Counted from the first letter of the stretch, positions 22,065 to 31,375 are shown. The stretch: 64,000 bases of DNA from Pseudomonas sp. HR96 (GCF_034059295.1 NZ_CP139141.1:5253001-5317000); one strand, 5' to 3'. The notes: a model not told the origin generated them from the sequence alone. Program-made: numbers and translations.

Positions 22065-23507
22065 ATGTTGCGCAGATTTTCCTTCGCCCTCGCCGTGTCC
22101 TGTGCGGCCCCGCCGCTGGCCTGGGCCGAACCGGCGCCGCTGGCCAGCAAGACCGATCTGGTCAGCGTCTACCAGGACGCGGCCAACAACAATGCCGACC
22201 TGGCCGCCGCCCGCGCCGACTATGCCGCTCAGAGCGAGATCGTGCCGCAGGCCCGCGCCGGACTGCTGCCCAATCTGTCGGCCGGCGCTGACGTGATGAA
22301 CAGCCGCACCTCGGTCAACCAGCCCGATTACACCGCCACCCGCAGCGGCACGCTGTATCAGGCGACTTTGAGCCAGCCGATCTTCCACGCCGACCGCTGG
22401 TTCCAGCTCAAGGCGGCCAAGGCGGTGGACCAGCAGGCCGCGCTGCAGCTCTCGGCCACCGAGCAGAACCTGATCCTGCAGACCGCCAACGACTACTTCG
22501 GCGTGCTGCGGGCGCAGGACAACCTGGCCACCGCCAAGGCTGAAGAGCAGGCCTTCAAGCGCCAGCTCGACCAATCCAACGAGCGCTTCAACGTCGGCCT
22601 TTCCGACCGCACCGACACCCTGCAGTCCCAGGCCAGCTACGACACCGCCCGGGCCAACCGCATCGTCGCCCAGCGCCAGGTCGAGGACGCCTTCGAGGCA
22701 TTGATCACCCTGACCCACCGCGAGTACAACTCGATCCAGGGCATCGTGCACAGCCTGCCGGTGCTGCCACCGGTGCCGAACGATGCCAAGGCCTGGGTCG
22801 ACACCGCCGCGCAACAGAACCTCAACCTGCAGGCCAGCAACTTCGCCGTGACCTCCGCCGAGCAGACCCTCAACCAGCGCAAGGCCGGCCACGCGCCGAC
22901 GGTCGACGCCGTGGCGCAGATCCAGAAAGGCGACAACGACAGCTTCCAGCTGACCAACCCCAACTACACCGGTGTGCCTTACGGCGGTCCAGTGGAGCAA
23001 CGGACCCTGGGCGTGCAGTTGAACATTCCGCTGTACAGCGGCGGGCTGACCAGCTCGCAGGTGCGCGAGGCCTACCAGCGCCTCAACCAGAGCGAGCAGC
23101 AGCGCGAGAGCCTGCGCCGCCAGGTGGTGGAAAACACCCGCAACCTGCACCGCGCGGTAAACACCGATGTGGAGCAGGTGCAGGCGCGCAAGCAGTCGAT
23201 CATCTCCAACCAGAGCTCGGTGCTGGCCACCGAAATCGGCTACCAGGTCGGCACCCGCAACATCGTCGACGTGCTCGACGCCCAGCGTCAGCTGTACGCC
23301 TCGGTGCGCGACTACAACAACACCCGCTACGATTACATCCTCGACAACCTGCGCCTCAAGCAGGCCGCCGGCACCCTCAGCCCGGCCGACCTGCAGGCGC
23401 TGGCGCAGTACCTCAAACCCGATTACAACCCGGACAAGGACTTCCTCCCTCCCGACCTGGCCCAGGCCGCGCAGGCGCTGCTCAAGCCGCCGGTCAAGAA
23501 GCCTTGA
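22065..23507 (+). CDS. tolC: TolC family outer membrane channel
   Basis: A 480-residue outer-membrane efflux protein. Signal peptide MLRRFSFALAVSCAAPPLAWA is followed by two OEP repeats with long amphipathic helices (LISVYQDAANNNADL-like start, NVGLSDRTDTLQSQASYDTAR, YQVGTRNIVDVLDAQRQLY). The GTRNIVDVLDAQ loop is typical of true TolC for type I secretion and efflux. ATG at 22065 with AAGGATTGCCTC upstream. In enterobacteria tolC is also next to nudF; here thiC-cytX and a lipoprotein gene lie between. Confidence 0.93.
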   Translation: MLRRFSFALAVSCAAPPLAWAEPAPLASKTDLVSVYQDAANNNADLAAARADYAAQSEIVPQARAGLLPNLSAGADVMNSRTSVNQPDYTATRSGTLYQATLSQPIFHADRWFQLKAAKAVDQQAALQLSATEQNLILQTANDYFGVLRAQDNLATAKAEEQAFKRQLDQSNERFNVGLSDRTDTLQSQASYDTARANRIVAQRQVEDAFEALITLTHREYNSIQGIVHSLPVLPPVPNDAKAWVDTAAQQNLNLQASNFAVTSAEQTLNQRKAGHAPTVDAVAQIQKGDNDSFQLTNPNYTGVPYGGPVEQRTLGVQLNIPLYSGGLTSSQVREAYQRLNQSEQQRESLRRQVVENTRNLHRAVNTDVEQVQARKQSIISNQSSVLATEIGYQVGTRNIVDVLDAQRQLYASVRDYNNTRYDYILDNLRLKQAAGTLSPADLQALAQYLKPDYNPDKDFLPPDLAQAAQALLKPPVKKP

Positions 23508-23517
23508 GGGACATGGC

Positions 23518-23698
23518 TCAGGCGCTCAGGGCACGCATCAACACCTTGATACCAATGAACATGGCGGTGCTGCCGGACGGATCCTTGTCGATTGATGAGT
23601 TCAAGCCCGCAGTCGAACTCTTTGCGCCAGCCGTACCGTTCAAGGTTGGCGCGCACATTGGTGTCGATGAACCAGTCAGGTGCCGGATCGATGCGCAT
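23518..23698 (-). pseudogene. Possible decayed partner of the antitoxin, unidentified
   Basis: An ATG at 23698 overlaps the antitoxin stop by 23 bases, as toxin genes often do. It reads MRIDPAPDWFIDTNVRANL, then continues as ERYGWRKEFD, and stays open until 23426, running antisense into the tolC end. After about 30 codons a second frame gives a more protein-like tail (DKDPSGSTAMFIGIKVLMR) with a stop at 23518, hinting at a frameshift. I do not recognise the product. It could equally be non-coding. Confidence 0.3.
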
Positions 23699-23981
23699 TG
23701 TGGTCGCCCATCAAGTCGATCAACGCTTGAGTCGGCTGCGCAGTTTCGTCAGCGGCGAGGATGGCGTGAAGCCGGTTGAATGCGTGATCTGACAACTCGA
23801 TTCGGCGATGCCGCTCGATGACCTGTTCAGCTTTGTCGACAGCGCAGGCGATGATGAAGGAAGTCATGTCTTGTCCTGAAAGCGCGGCAGCCCTGCGAAT
23901 CAAATCCTTCGCAAACTCGGTGGTCTTGAGTTCAAGGCGCGCCGTTTTGGGGGTTCTGGGAGAATCGTCTGTTGTCGACAT
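23676..23981 (-). CDS. TacA-type (DUF1778) antitoxin
   Basis: A 101-residue protein with a ribbon-helix-helix start (TARLELKTTEFAKDLIRRAA, then LSGQDMTSFIIACAVDKAEQVI). This is the DUF1778 family, antitoxins that pair with GNAT acetyltransferase toxins. The C-terminus LSDHAFNRLHAILA is the usual toxin-wrapping helix. ATG at 23981 with AGGTGAG upstream. No intact GNAT gene follows. The patch is visibly less GC-rich than tolC and waaA, suggesting acquisition. Confidence 0.82.
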   Translation of the reverse strand: MSTTDDSPRTPKTARLELKTTEFAKDLIRRAAALSGQDMTSFIIACAVDKAEQVIERHRRIELSDHAFNRLHAILAADETAQPTQALIDLMGDHNAHRSGT

Positions 23982-24081
23982 AGGCTCACCTGGGATCACG
24001 TGCCAAGACGCACGCCGCAGCAATCAAGTACGGATGATAGCCGTATCCAGCGGAGGAAAGCCAACCCGAGCAGCTTCCCCT

Positions 24082-24111
24082 ATGTGGCTAAAAAACGACA
24101 GTCGGCCACAT
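24082..24111. repeat. Inverted repeat upstream of the antitoxin
   Basis: ATGTGGC (24082-24088) and GCCACAT (24105-24111) are perfect arms around a 16-base centre that itself contains CGACAGTCG. It lies about 100 bases upstream of the antitoxin start and just past the waaA stop. It could be an operator for the antitoxin or a transcript hairpin downstream of waaA. Confidence 0.4.
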
Positions 24112-24143
24112 CCGAGATTCCTGTAGGAAATGAGGAAGTGCCG

Positions 24144-25451
24144 TTACTCGGGAAGTAACGCCGCCAACCCTTCCAACAACCGCTCCAGCGCCCCCTGATT
24201 GGCCACCATCACCGCTCGCCCCGCTTCGCCCATGCGCCGGGCGTCCTGGGGCAGTTCGATCAGGCGCTGCACGGCCGCGGCCAGGGCCTGGGCGTCGTCG
24301 ACTTCGAGCAGGGCGCCGCTGGTGCGCAGCAGGCCGGCGATTTCGAGGAAATTGAACAGGTGCGGGCCGCTCAATACCGGCTTGCTCAGGGCCGCAGGCT
24401 CCAGCAGGTTGTGGCCGCCGTTGGGCACCAGGCTGCCGCCGACGAAGGCGATATCCGCCAGCGCGTAGAGAAACAGCAACTCGCCCATGGTGTCGCCCAG
24501 CAGAACCTCGGTGTCGGCCTGCACCGGCACTTGGCTGGAGCGGCGCACGGTGCGCAAGCCCTGCTGCTGGCACAGCTCATGAACCCTGTCGAAACGCTCG
24601 GGGTGGCGCGGCACCAGAATCAGCAAGGCATCGGCATGCTGGGCCAGCAGTTGGCGATGCGCCGCGAGAATCACCTCGTCTTCGCCCTCGTGGGTGCTGG
24701 CGGCAATCCACACCGGACGGCCATCGAGCGACCACTGCCCGCGCAATTGGGCGGCACGGGTCGCCAGCTCCGGGTCGACCTTGAGGTCGAACTTGATCGA
24801 GCCGGTGACCTGTACCGCCTGCGCACGGGCGCCCAGGCTGCGAAAGCGCTCGGCCTCGGCTTCGGTCTGCACGGCGATCAGGCTCATTTCCTCGAGCATC
24901 GGCCGGGTCAAGCGGGCAAAGCGTGCGTAGCCACGGGCCGAACGTTGGGACAGCCGCGCGTTGGCCAGCGCCACGGGAATACCGCGCCGCGCGCACTGAT
25001 GGATAAGGTTGGGCCACAGTTCGGTTTCCATGATCACTGCCAGCTTAGGCCGGGCCCGCTCGAGAAAGCGCGCCGCAGCCCAGGGCAGGTCATAAGGCAG
25101 GTAGCAGTGCTGGATGCGCGGCTCAGCGCCAAGCATCTCATCGGCAGCCATCTCATCGGCAAAAAGGGCGCGAATCCGCTCGCTGCCGGTCGGGGTCATG
25201 CAGGTCAGGGTGATCGGCAGGCCCGGGTAGCGTTGCAGCAGCGCGCGAACCATGGGCGCGGCGGCGATGCTCTCGCCCACCGACACCGCATGCACCCAGA
25301 TACCGCCGGGCTGCAGCGGTGGCAGGCCGATCGAGAAGCGCTCGCCGACTCGCTGCGCGTAGGCCGGAGCCTGGCGCGAACGCAGCCACAGACGCAACGC
25401 TACCAAGGGCAGGCCAAGGTGAAACAGGCAGGTATAAAGGATTCTGTTCAT
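24144..25451 (-). CDS. waaA: Kdo transferase (lipid A core attachment)
   Basis: A GT30 glycosyltransferase adding Kdo residues to lipid IVA at the inner membrane. 435 residues, N-terminal membrane anchor, catalytic Glu60 in HAVSVGES, then METELWPN, NARLSQRSARGYAR, and GSIKFDL opening the C-terminal domain. A 15-base in-frame tandem duplication gives ADEMAADEM around residue 100. RBS is weak. It lies tail to head with the LysR gene on the same strand. Confidence 0.95.
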   Translation of the reverse strand: MNRILYTCLFHLGLPLVALRLWLRSRQAPAYAQRVGERFSIGLPPLQPGGIWVHAVSVGESIAAAPMVRALLQRYPGLPITLTCMTPTGSERIRALFADEMAADEMLGAEPRIQHCYLPYDLPWAAARFLERARPKLAVIMETELWPNLIHQCARRGIPVALANARLSQRSARGYARFARLTRPMLEEMSLIAVQTEAEAERFRSLGARAQAVQVTGSIKFDLKVDPELATRAAQLRGQWSLDGRPVWIAASTHEGEDEVILAAHRQLLAQHADALLILVPRHPERFDRVHELCQQQGLRTVRRSSQVPVQADTEVLLGDTMGELLFLYALADIAFVGGSLVPNGGHNLLEPAALSKPVLSGPHLFNFLEIAGLLRTSGALLEVDDAQALAAAVQRLIELPQDARRMGEAGRAVMVANQGALERLLEGLAALLPE

Positions 25452-25469
25452 GGCGGCGAAGTCTACCTG

Positions 25470-26360
25470 CTAACCAATGGCGCGCAAATGCCGGGCAAAG
25501 GCTTCCGCCAGCCAGCGCGCCGCCGGCCCCAGCGGCTCGTCGCGACGCCACACCAGTTCCACCACCAGCGCCGGTGGGGTCCAGTCGCAGGCCAGTTCCA
25601 CCATCTGGTTCTGGTAGGCCGGGTATTGCACCACATGGCGCGGCAACCAGGCCCAGCCAAGGCCGCGCATCAGCAGCTCGGCCATGGCGTAGAAGCTGTC
25701 GGCGCGCCAGACCTGGGCACTGATGGCTTCACCGCCGGGGTAGCTGTTGTTCTCCAGGGCGATCAACAACTGCCGATGGCCACCCAGTTGCTGGCGGGTG
25801 ACGCGCGCGAGCCCGGCCAGCGGATGACCCACCGCGCACACCGTGACCATCTCGACGCTGCCCAGGGTGCGCCGCTCCAGCGCGGCGGGCATCTGCTCAT
25901 GATGAAACAGCAAGCCGAGGTCGGCGCGGCGCTCGACCAGTTTGCGCGCGACGTCGCCCTGGGCTCCGCTGGTCAGCTGCACTTCGAGGGTAGGGTAGCG
26001 CTCGGCCAGCGCTTCGAGGCTGTCGAGTACTGGCTGATAGGGCATGGCTTCGTCCTGGGCCAGGCGCAGGCGTGCTTCCTGACCGCGCATCAGCGCCAGG
26101 GCGCTTCCGTCCAGGCGCTCGCATTGACGCAGAAGTTCCCGAGCCTGCTCCAGCAAGGCCTGGCCGGCCTCGGTCAACCGCGGCTGACGGCCACTGCTGC
26201 GCTCGAACAGCTCCACCCCCAGGTCGCTCTCAAGTGCGGCCATCGCCTGGCTGATCGCCGACTGCGCCTTGCGCCGCGCCCGTGCGACGGCCGAGAACGA
26301 GCGCAGCTCGGCGACCTGGACGAACAGCTGGATGTGTTCGAGCGTCCACTGCTGCGCCAT
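25470..26360 (-). CDS. LysR family transcriptional regulator
   Basis: A 296-residue LTTR with an N-terminal winged helix (MAQQWTLEHIQLFVQVAELR, then SFSAVARARRKAQSAISQA and LFERSSGRQPRLTEAG) and a periplasmic-binding-like effector domain. ATG at 26360 has GGGAGATAGG upstream. It diverges from the SMR pump with a 97-base shared region, so it may control the pump and the two genes behind it. The effector is unknown. Confidence 0.9.
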   Translation of the reverse strand: MAQQWTLEHIQLFVQVAELRSFSAVARARRKAQSAISQAMAALESDLGVELFERSSGRQPRLTEAGQALLEQARELLRQCERLDGSALALMRGQEARLRLAQDEAMPYQPVLDSLEALAERYPTLEVQLTSGAQGDVARKLVERRADLGLLFHHEQMPAALERRTLGSVEMVTVCAVGHPLAGLARVTRQQLGGHRQLLIALENNSYPGGEAISAQVWRADSFYAMAELLMRGLGWAWLPRHVVQYPAYQNQMVELACDWTPPALVVELVWRRDEPLGPAARWLAEAFARHLRAIG

Positions 26361-26456
26361 TAGCCTATCTCCCAAACTGATAGGTACTGACTTTACCGCA
26401 TCTGGTACAGGACTAGAATGACGCCACGTTCAGCCGTATCACTCAAGGATTGCCCC

Positions 26457-26789
26457 ATGCCTGCCTACTACTACCTGGCCATCGCCATCTGCTGCGAAGT
26501 CATCGCCACCACCTCGATGAAGGCGATCAAGGGCATCAGCACCCCGCTGCCGCTGTTTCTGGTGATCGCCGGCTATGCCATCGCGTTCTGGATGCTGATC
26601 CTGGTGGTGCGGGTGATCCCGGTGGGCGTTACCTACGCCATCTGGTCGGGCATGGGCATCGTGCTGGTGAGCATCGCCGCCTTGTTCATCTACGGCCAGA
26701 AGCTCGACGCGGCGGCCATCGGCGGCATGGCGCTGATCGTGCTCGGCGTGGTGGTGATCCAGCTGTTCTCGAAAACCGCCGGGCACTGA
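26457..26789 (+). CDS. emrE: Small multidrug resistance (EmrE-type) efflux protein
   Basis: A 110-residue protein with four membrane helices. Glu14 (ICCEV) is the conserved proton/drug-binding carboxylate; the helix-1 sequence MPAYYYLAIAICCEVIATT and the AYAIWSG-like TYAIWSGMGIV motif are SMR hallmarks. It exports cationic dyes and quaternary ammonium compounds as a dual-topology dimer. ATG at 26457 with AAGGA upstream. Same locus as the P. aeruginosa PAsmr gene. Confidence 0.93.
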   Translation: MPAYYYLAIAICCEVIATTSMKAIKGISTPLPLFLVIAGYAIAFWMLILVVRVIPVGVTYAIWSGMGIVLVSIAALFIYGQKLDAAAIGGMALIVLGVVVIQLFSKTAGH

Positions 26790-26831
26790 GCCTGTATACT
26801 TGCCCGCTGTCCCAGTTAGCGAGGTCGCTGC

Positions 26832-28010
26832 ATGCCATCCGAATTGTCCACTGACGTCCTGATCGTCGGCGCCGGCGTCGCCGGCCTCTGGCTCAATGCA
26901 AGGTTGCGGCGCCTGGGTTATTCGACGCTGCTGGTGGAAAGCGCGACCCTCGGCGGCGGGCAGAGCATCAAATCCCAGGGAATCATTCACGGTGGCGCCA
27001 AGTATGCCCTGCACGGCGCCCTGACCGGCGCCTCGGAAGCCATTGCCGACATGCCGCGGCGCTGGCGCGAGGCCCTGCAGGGCAGCGGCGAGCTCGACCT
27101 GAGCGGCGTGCGCCTGCTTTCCGAAGCCCACTACCTGTGGTCGCCGGGCACCCTGGCCGGCAACCTCACCAGTTTCTTTGCCAGCAAGGCAGTGCGCGGC
27201 CGGGTCGACCAGGTCAAAGGTGAGCAGCTGCCGCCCGCCCTGCAGGACAAGGCCTTCAAGGGCAAGGTCTACCGCCTCGCCGAGCTGGTGGTCGACGTAC
27301 CCAGCCTGATCGCGCGCCTGGCGGCGCTGGCCGGTGATTCGCTGCTTCGCGGCGAACAGATCCAGCCCTGGCACGACGGCGCTGGCCGCCTGCTCGGCCT
27401 GAGCGTCGATGGCCGGCCGATCGCCGCCCAACGCGTGGTGCTCAGCGCCGGCGCCGGTACCGAGGCGCTGCTCGCCGCCCTGGGCATCGAGCAGCCGGCC
27501 ATGCAGCGCCGGCCGCTGCACATGATTCTGGCCAAGGGTGACAGCCTCAAGCCGCTCTACGCCCATTGCCTGGGCGGCGGCCCCAAGCCGCGCCTGACCG
27601 TGACCACCCACCCTGCCGCCAATGGCCAATGGGTCTGGTACATCGGCGGCGATATTGCCGAAAGTGAAGGCGTGGCGCGCAGCCCCGAGCAGCAGATCGC
27701 CACGGCGAAAAAGGAGCTGGGCCAGCTGCTGCCGTGGATCGACCTGAGCCAGGTGCAGTGGGCCACCTTGCGGGTGGACCGCGCCGAGCCGGCGCAGTCG
27801 GGCCTGGTGCGCCCCGACAACGCCTTTCTGGCCGAACAGCAAGGCCTGCTGGTGGGCTGGCCGACCAAGCTGGCGCTGGCGCCGGACTTCGCCGATCGAG
27901 TGATCACCAGCCTGCAACAGGCGGGGATCAAGCCGGGCAACCATGCCCCCTTGCCGGACCTGCCACGCCCCCTGCCCGGCACCCCGGCGTGGGAGCAACT
28001 GCTGCCATGA
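26832..28010 (+). CDS. FAD-dependent oxidoreductase
   Basis: A 392-residue DAO-superfamily protein. The FAD Rossmann motif GAGVAG is at about residues 13-18 (DVLIVGAGVAGLWLNARL), followed by GGGQSIKSQGIIHGGAKY, which resembles the flavin-contact loop of glycine/glycerol-3-phosphate oxidases. The C-terminus has a GLLVGWPTKLALAP segment near the flavin. Substrate unknown. Its stop overlaps the aldo-keto reductase start by four bases (ATGA). Confidence 0.85.
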   Translation: MPSELSTDVLIVGAGVAGLWLNARLRRLGYSTLLVESATLGGGQSIKSQGIIHGGAKYALHGALTGASEAIADMPRRWREALQGSGELDLSGVRLLSEAHYLWSPGTLAGNLTSFFASKAVRGRVDQVKGEQLPPALQDKAFKGKVYRLAELVVDVPSLIARLAALAGDSLLRGEQIQPWHDGAGRLLGLSVDGRPIAAQRVVLSAGAGTEALLAALGIEQPAMQRRPLHMILAKGDSLKPLYAHCLGGGPKPRLTVTTHPAANGQWVWYIGGDIAESEGVARSPEQQIATAKKELGQLLPWIDLSQVQWATLRVDRAEPAQSGLVRPDNAFLAEQQGLLVGWPTKLALAPDFADRVITSLQQAGIKPGNHAPLPDLPRPLPGTPAWEQLLP

Positions 28011-28819
28011 GCCTGCCTAGCCTGCACGCCTTGCATCGCCCCTTGGGTGCTACCGGTCTGAACGTCTCGCCCCTGGGCCTGGGCACGGTCAAGCTGGGCC
28101 GCGACCAGGGGGTCAAATACCCCAACGGCTTCACCATCCCCGATGACCACGAGGCGGCCATGCTGCTCGGCCAGGCCAAGGGCCTGGGCATCAACCTGAT
28201 CGACACGGCGCCGGCCTATGGCACCAGCGAAGAGCGCCTGGGCCCGCTGCTGCGCGGGCAGCGCCAGGACTGGGTGATCGTCAGCAAGGTCGGCGAGGAA
28301 TTCGACGGCGGCGCCTCGCACTTCGACTTCAGCGCCGCTCACACCCGACGCTCGCTGGAGCGCAGCCTCAAACGCCTGGAAACCGACTTCATCGACCTGG
28401 TGCTGGTGCACTCCGACGGCAACGACCTGCAGATCCTCGAGCACAGCGACGTCTACGCGACGCTCGCCGCGCTCAAGCAGGAAGGCAAGATCCGCGCCTT
28501 CGGCTTCTCCGGCAAGACCGTCGAGGGCGGGCTCAAGGCCTTGCAAAGCGGCGACTGCGCCATGGTCACCTACAACCTGCGCGAGCAGGCCGAGCGCCCG
28601 GTGCTGGACTACGCCGCCGCCCACGGCAAGGCGATCCTGGTCAAGAAGGCCCTGGCCAGCGGGCACGCCTGCCTGACCCCCGGGGTCGACCCGGTGCGCG
28701 CCAGCTTTGAACTGCTGTTTGACCACCCCGGTGTGGTCAGTGCTATTGTCGGAACGATCAATCCGCTGCACCTTGCCCACAACGTGGCCACCGCTGCGGC
28801 CGTGTTGCGCGCCAGGTAG
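28007..28819 (+). CDS. Aldo/keto reductase
   Basis: A 270-residue NAD(P)H-dependent oxidoreductase of the AKR barrel family. Motifs seen: GLGTVKLGR, NLIDTAPAYGTSEERLG (catalytic Asp and Tyr), VSKVGEEF (Lys) and LVLVHSDG (His). The C-terminal VSAIVGTINP binds the cofactor phosphate. Start ATG overlaps the FAD oxidoreductase stop, so the two are translationally coupled and may act on one substrate, which cannot be told from sequence. Confidence 0.88.
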   Translation: MSLPSLHALHRPLGATGLNVSPLGLGTVKLGRDQGVKYPNGFTIPDDHEAAMLLGQAKGLGINLIDTAPAYGTSEERLGPLLRGQRQDWVIVSKVGEEFDGGASHFDFSAAHTRRSLERSLKRLETDFIDLVLVHSDGNDLQILEHSDVYATLAALKQEGKIRAFGFSGKTVEGGLKALQSGDCAMVTYNLREQAERPVLDYAAAHGKAILVKKALASGHACLTPGVDPVRASFELLFDHPGVVSAIVGTINPLHLAHNVATAAAVLRAR

Positions 28820-28846
28820 GGAGCCCACCGAACCGAAGGAAACGCC

Positions 28847-29803
28847 ATGCCGCGGACGCTCATAAGAAAAAACCCGAGCAATTTCAAGACGCTGCCGCTT
28901 TCTGTTACAGCCACGCCGGAGTCGCTGAGCTACCAGGGCGTGGGCATGCCGATCAACTTTTCGCAGACCCTGCAACGCCGCCGGCCCATTGCGCTGGAGG
29001 ACAGCGAACGCTTCACCGCCGAGCTGGCCAACCTCGGCGTGTCGGTGCGCCTGACCCTGAGCTGGCAGGGCCGCGACTACTGGGTATTGGTGCGCCAGCG
29101 CCGGGCCGACCGCGGCGACGTGGTGCTCAAGCTGATCTCCGGCTACGTGCCCGCCCATGAACTCAACCTGCCGCTGCTGACCGCGCTGCAGGAAGTGGCC
29201 GAGGAATGCCTGCTGGAAACCGCTGAAGGCTGGCTGGGCGGGCGTTTCAACGACACCTGGCTGCCCACGCCCTATGCCCAGACCCTGATGTACCGCGAGT
29301 CGGCGGTGTTCCGCCTGACCCCGCTGTCCGGCGCTGCGCGGCCGGTGCGCTGCGCCAGCCTGACCCTGATCGAGCGCCCGCGCGCCTATGTGCACACGCC
29401 GACCGCCTCGCTGCAGCTGGTCTACGACCTGCGCCTGGAACTGCCCAGGGATACCCACTCGCTGAGTCTGTTCCATGTCGACGAGCGCCTGGAGAAGGAG
29501 CAGTTGGTGGCCCGCCTGAGCCGCAGCCGGCCTGACCTGTACCTGATTCCATTGACCGACGGTCAGCCGACCGCCGAACTGTTCACCCTCAAGAATGACG
29601 AGCTGCATCCGGCCAGCACCCGCGGGCTGTATCTGGCCGAAAGCTTTGCGCCGCAGGACGGCTGGCTGGTGCGCGACGAACGGATTCGCTGGAAGGACTG
29701 GCTCAAGCTGCAGGGGCTGGCACCCAAGGCCAAACCGCGCTCGGGCCTCAAGCGTCTGACGGTGAAGGCGCGCCGGCTGGTGAAGATGGTGCTGCACAAG
29801 TAG
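28847..29803 (+). CDS. Conserved protein of unknown function, weakly Nudix-like
   Basis: A 318-residue soluble protein that I cannot assign. A stretch around residues 105-130 (LNLPLLTALQEVAEECLLET) is reminiscent of a Nudix helix (REUxEExG), but the Gx5E part and the arginine are missing, so hydrolysis is doubtful. The C-terminus is basic (KAKPRSGLKRLTVKARR). The ATG follows GAAGGAAACGCC, 27 bases after the aldo-keto reductase stop, so it may close that operon. Homologues are sometimes labelled metal ABC transporter ATPase without visible Walker motifs. Confidence 0.7.
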   Translation: MPRTLIRKNPSNFKTLPLSVTATPESLSYQGVGMPINFSQTLQRRRPIALEDSERFTAELANLGVSVRLTLSWQGRDYWVLVRQRRADRGDVVLKLISGYVPAHELNLPLLTALQEVAEECLLETAEGWLGGRFNDTWLPTPYAQTLMYRESAVFRLTPLSGAARPVRCASLTLIERPRAYVHTPTASLQLVYDLRLELPRDTHSLSLFHVDERLEKEQLVARLSRSRPDLYLIPLTDGQPTAELFTLKNDELHPASTRGLYLAESFAPQDGWLVRDERIRWKDWLKLQGLAPKAKPRSGLKRLTVKARRLVKMVLHK

Positions 29804-29869
29804 GCACACGACAGGTGTGAGGATCTTGCGCCGCGTGCCCCCTTCCACCTGCCTACATTCAAGCGGTTG

Positions 29870-31291
29870 TCAGCGGCTGCGAATCTTCTCGACGATGGCC
29901 GTGGTCGAGCTGTTGGCAACCAGGCCCAGCACCTTCACCGTGCCGCCGTAGGCGCTGACGATGTCGGCACCCACCACCTGCTCCACCGAGTAGTCGCCGC
30001 CTTTGACCAGCACGTCCGGGCGTACATGGGTCAGCAGGTTTTCCGGGGTGCCTTCGGCGAAGCTGATCACCCAGTCGACCGCGCCCAGGCCGGCCAGCAC
30101 CGCCATGCGTCGATCGACGCTGTTGATCGGCCGGCCCGGCCCTTTCAGGCGGCTGACCGAGGCGTCGTCATTGACCGCGACGATCAACCGATCGCCCTGG
30201 GCCCGCGCCTGTTCCAGGTAGGTCACATGCCCGGCATGCAGAATGTCGAAGCAGCCGTTGGTGAACACGATGCGCTCGTTGTGCGCGCGGGCATCGTCGA
30301 TGGCCAGCAGCAACTGGTCGAGGGTCAGCACACCGCGTTCGGAACCCTCTTCGCGCTGGATCGCCCGGCGCAGCTCCGGGGCGCTGATGGCCGCGGTGCC
30401 AAGCTTGCCGACCACGATGCCGGCGGCCAGGTTGGCCAGTGCCACCGCATGGGGCAACTCCTCGCCGGCAGCGATGGCTGCGGCCAGGGTGGAGATCACG
30501 GTATCACCGGCGCCGGTCACGTCGAACACTTCGCGGGCGCGTGCCGGCAGGTGCAGCGCCGGCTGGTCGGCGCGCAGCAAGGTCATGCCGTGCTCGCCGC
30601 GGGTCACCAGCAAGGCGCCCAGCTCGAGGTCGGCCATCAGCGCCGCGCCCTTGGCCACCAGCTCGGCCTCGTCGTGGCAACCGCCGACGATGGCCTCGAA
30701 CTCACTGAGGTTGGGGGTGATCACGGTGGCGCCGCGATAGATGCTGAAATCCTTGCCCTTGGGGTCGGCCAGCACCGGAATGCCGCGCGCGCGCGCTGCC
30801 TGGATCAGCTGCTGATGGTTGCGCAGGGCACCCTTGCCGTAGTCCGAGAGTACCAGCACCTTGACCCCTTCGAGCAAACTGTCGACCTCGCTGGCCAGGG
30901 CCACCGGGTCGGTGGCGAACGGCTCTTCGAAGTCGATGCGCAGCAGCTGCTGATGGCGGCTCATGACGCGCAGCTTGACGATGGTCGGCTGGTGCTCGAT
31001 GCGCTGGAACACCGCACGCACCCCGGCGGCCTTGAGGCTGTTGGCCAGGCTGTCGGCGGCCTCGTCCTGGCCGGTGACGCCGACCAGTGACGCCGGCGCA
31101 CCGAGCGCTGCGATGTTCAGCGCGACGTTGGCCGCGCCGCCCGGGCGATCCTCGATCTGCTCGACCTTGACCACCGGCACCGGCGCCTCGGGCGAGATAC
31201 GCGAGGTACCGCCGTGCCAGTAGCGATCGAGCATCACATCGCCGACCACCAGCACAGGGGCTTGATCGAATCGCGGCATGGACAACTTCAT
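29870..31291 (-). CDS. hldE: Bifunctional heptose-7-phosphate kinase / heptose-1-phosphate adenylyltransferase
   Basis: Makes ADP-heptose for the LPS inner core. 473 residues. The N-terminal ribokinase-like domain (1-320) has GGAANVALN and DVTGAGDT (catalytic Asp). The C-terminal nucleotidyltransferase (345-473) has [17 protein letters not shown] with the HxGH signature. ATG at 31291 gives [18 protein letters not shown]. Convergent with the unknown 318-residue gene. It follows msbA on the same strand, and its product feeds waaC and waaF. Confidence 0.96.
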   Translation of the reverse strand: MKLSMPRFDQAPVLVVGDVMLDRYWHGGTSRISPEAPVPVVKVEQIEDRPGGAANVALNIAALGAPASLVGVTGQDEAADSLANSLKAAGVRAVFQRIEHQPTIVKLRVMSRHQQLLRIDFEEPFATDPVALASEVDSLLEGVKVLVLSDYGKGALRNHQQLIQAARARGIPVLADPKGKDFSIYRGATVITPNLSEFEAIVGGCHDEAELVAKGAALMADLELGALLVTRGEHGMTLLRADQPALHLPARAREVFDVTGAGDTVISTLAAAIAAGEELPHAVALANLAAGIVVGKLGTAAISAPELRRAIQREEGSERGVLTLDQLLLAIDDARAHNERIVFTNGCFDILHAGHVTYLEQARAQGDRLIVAVNDDASVSRLKGPGRPINSVDRRMAVLAGLGAVDWVISFAEGTPENLLTHVRPDVLVKGGDYSVEQVVGADIVSAYGGTVKVLGLVANSSTTAIVEKIRSR

Positions 31292-31375
31292 GGGCAACCC
31301 ACATACAAAATGAACAGGGCGGCGATATTACCACAGGGTTGTCGGCCACCGCCCGGCGCTGCGTGGCAGCATCTC

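Noticed and set aside
23590..23698. FDCG in the frame after the antitoxin as the start of a GNAT toxin
   Set aside because: FDCG does occur near the N-terminus of TacT-type toxins, but the residues around it and downstream do not fit and no acetyl-CoA motif follows. I kept it only as an unidentified remnant.
24142..24160. CGTTACT-CGGGA-AGTAACG hairpin at the waaA stop as a terminator
   Set aside because: The arms are perfect but start inside the coding sequence, and no T-run follows on the minus strand.
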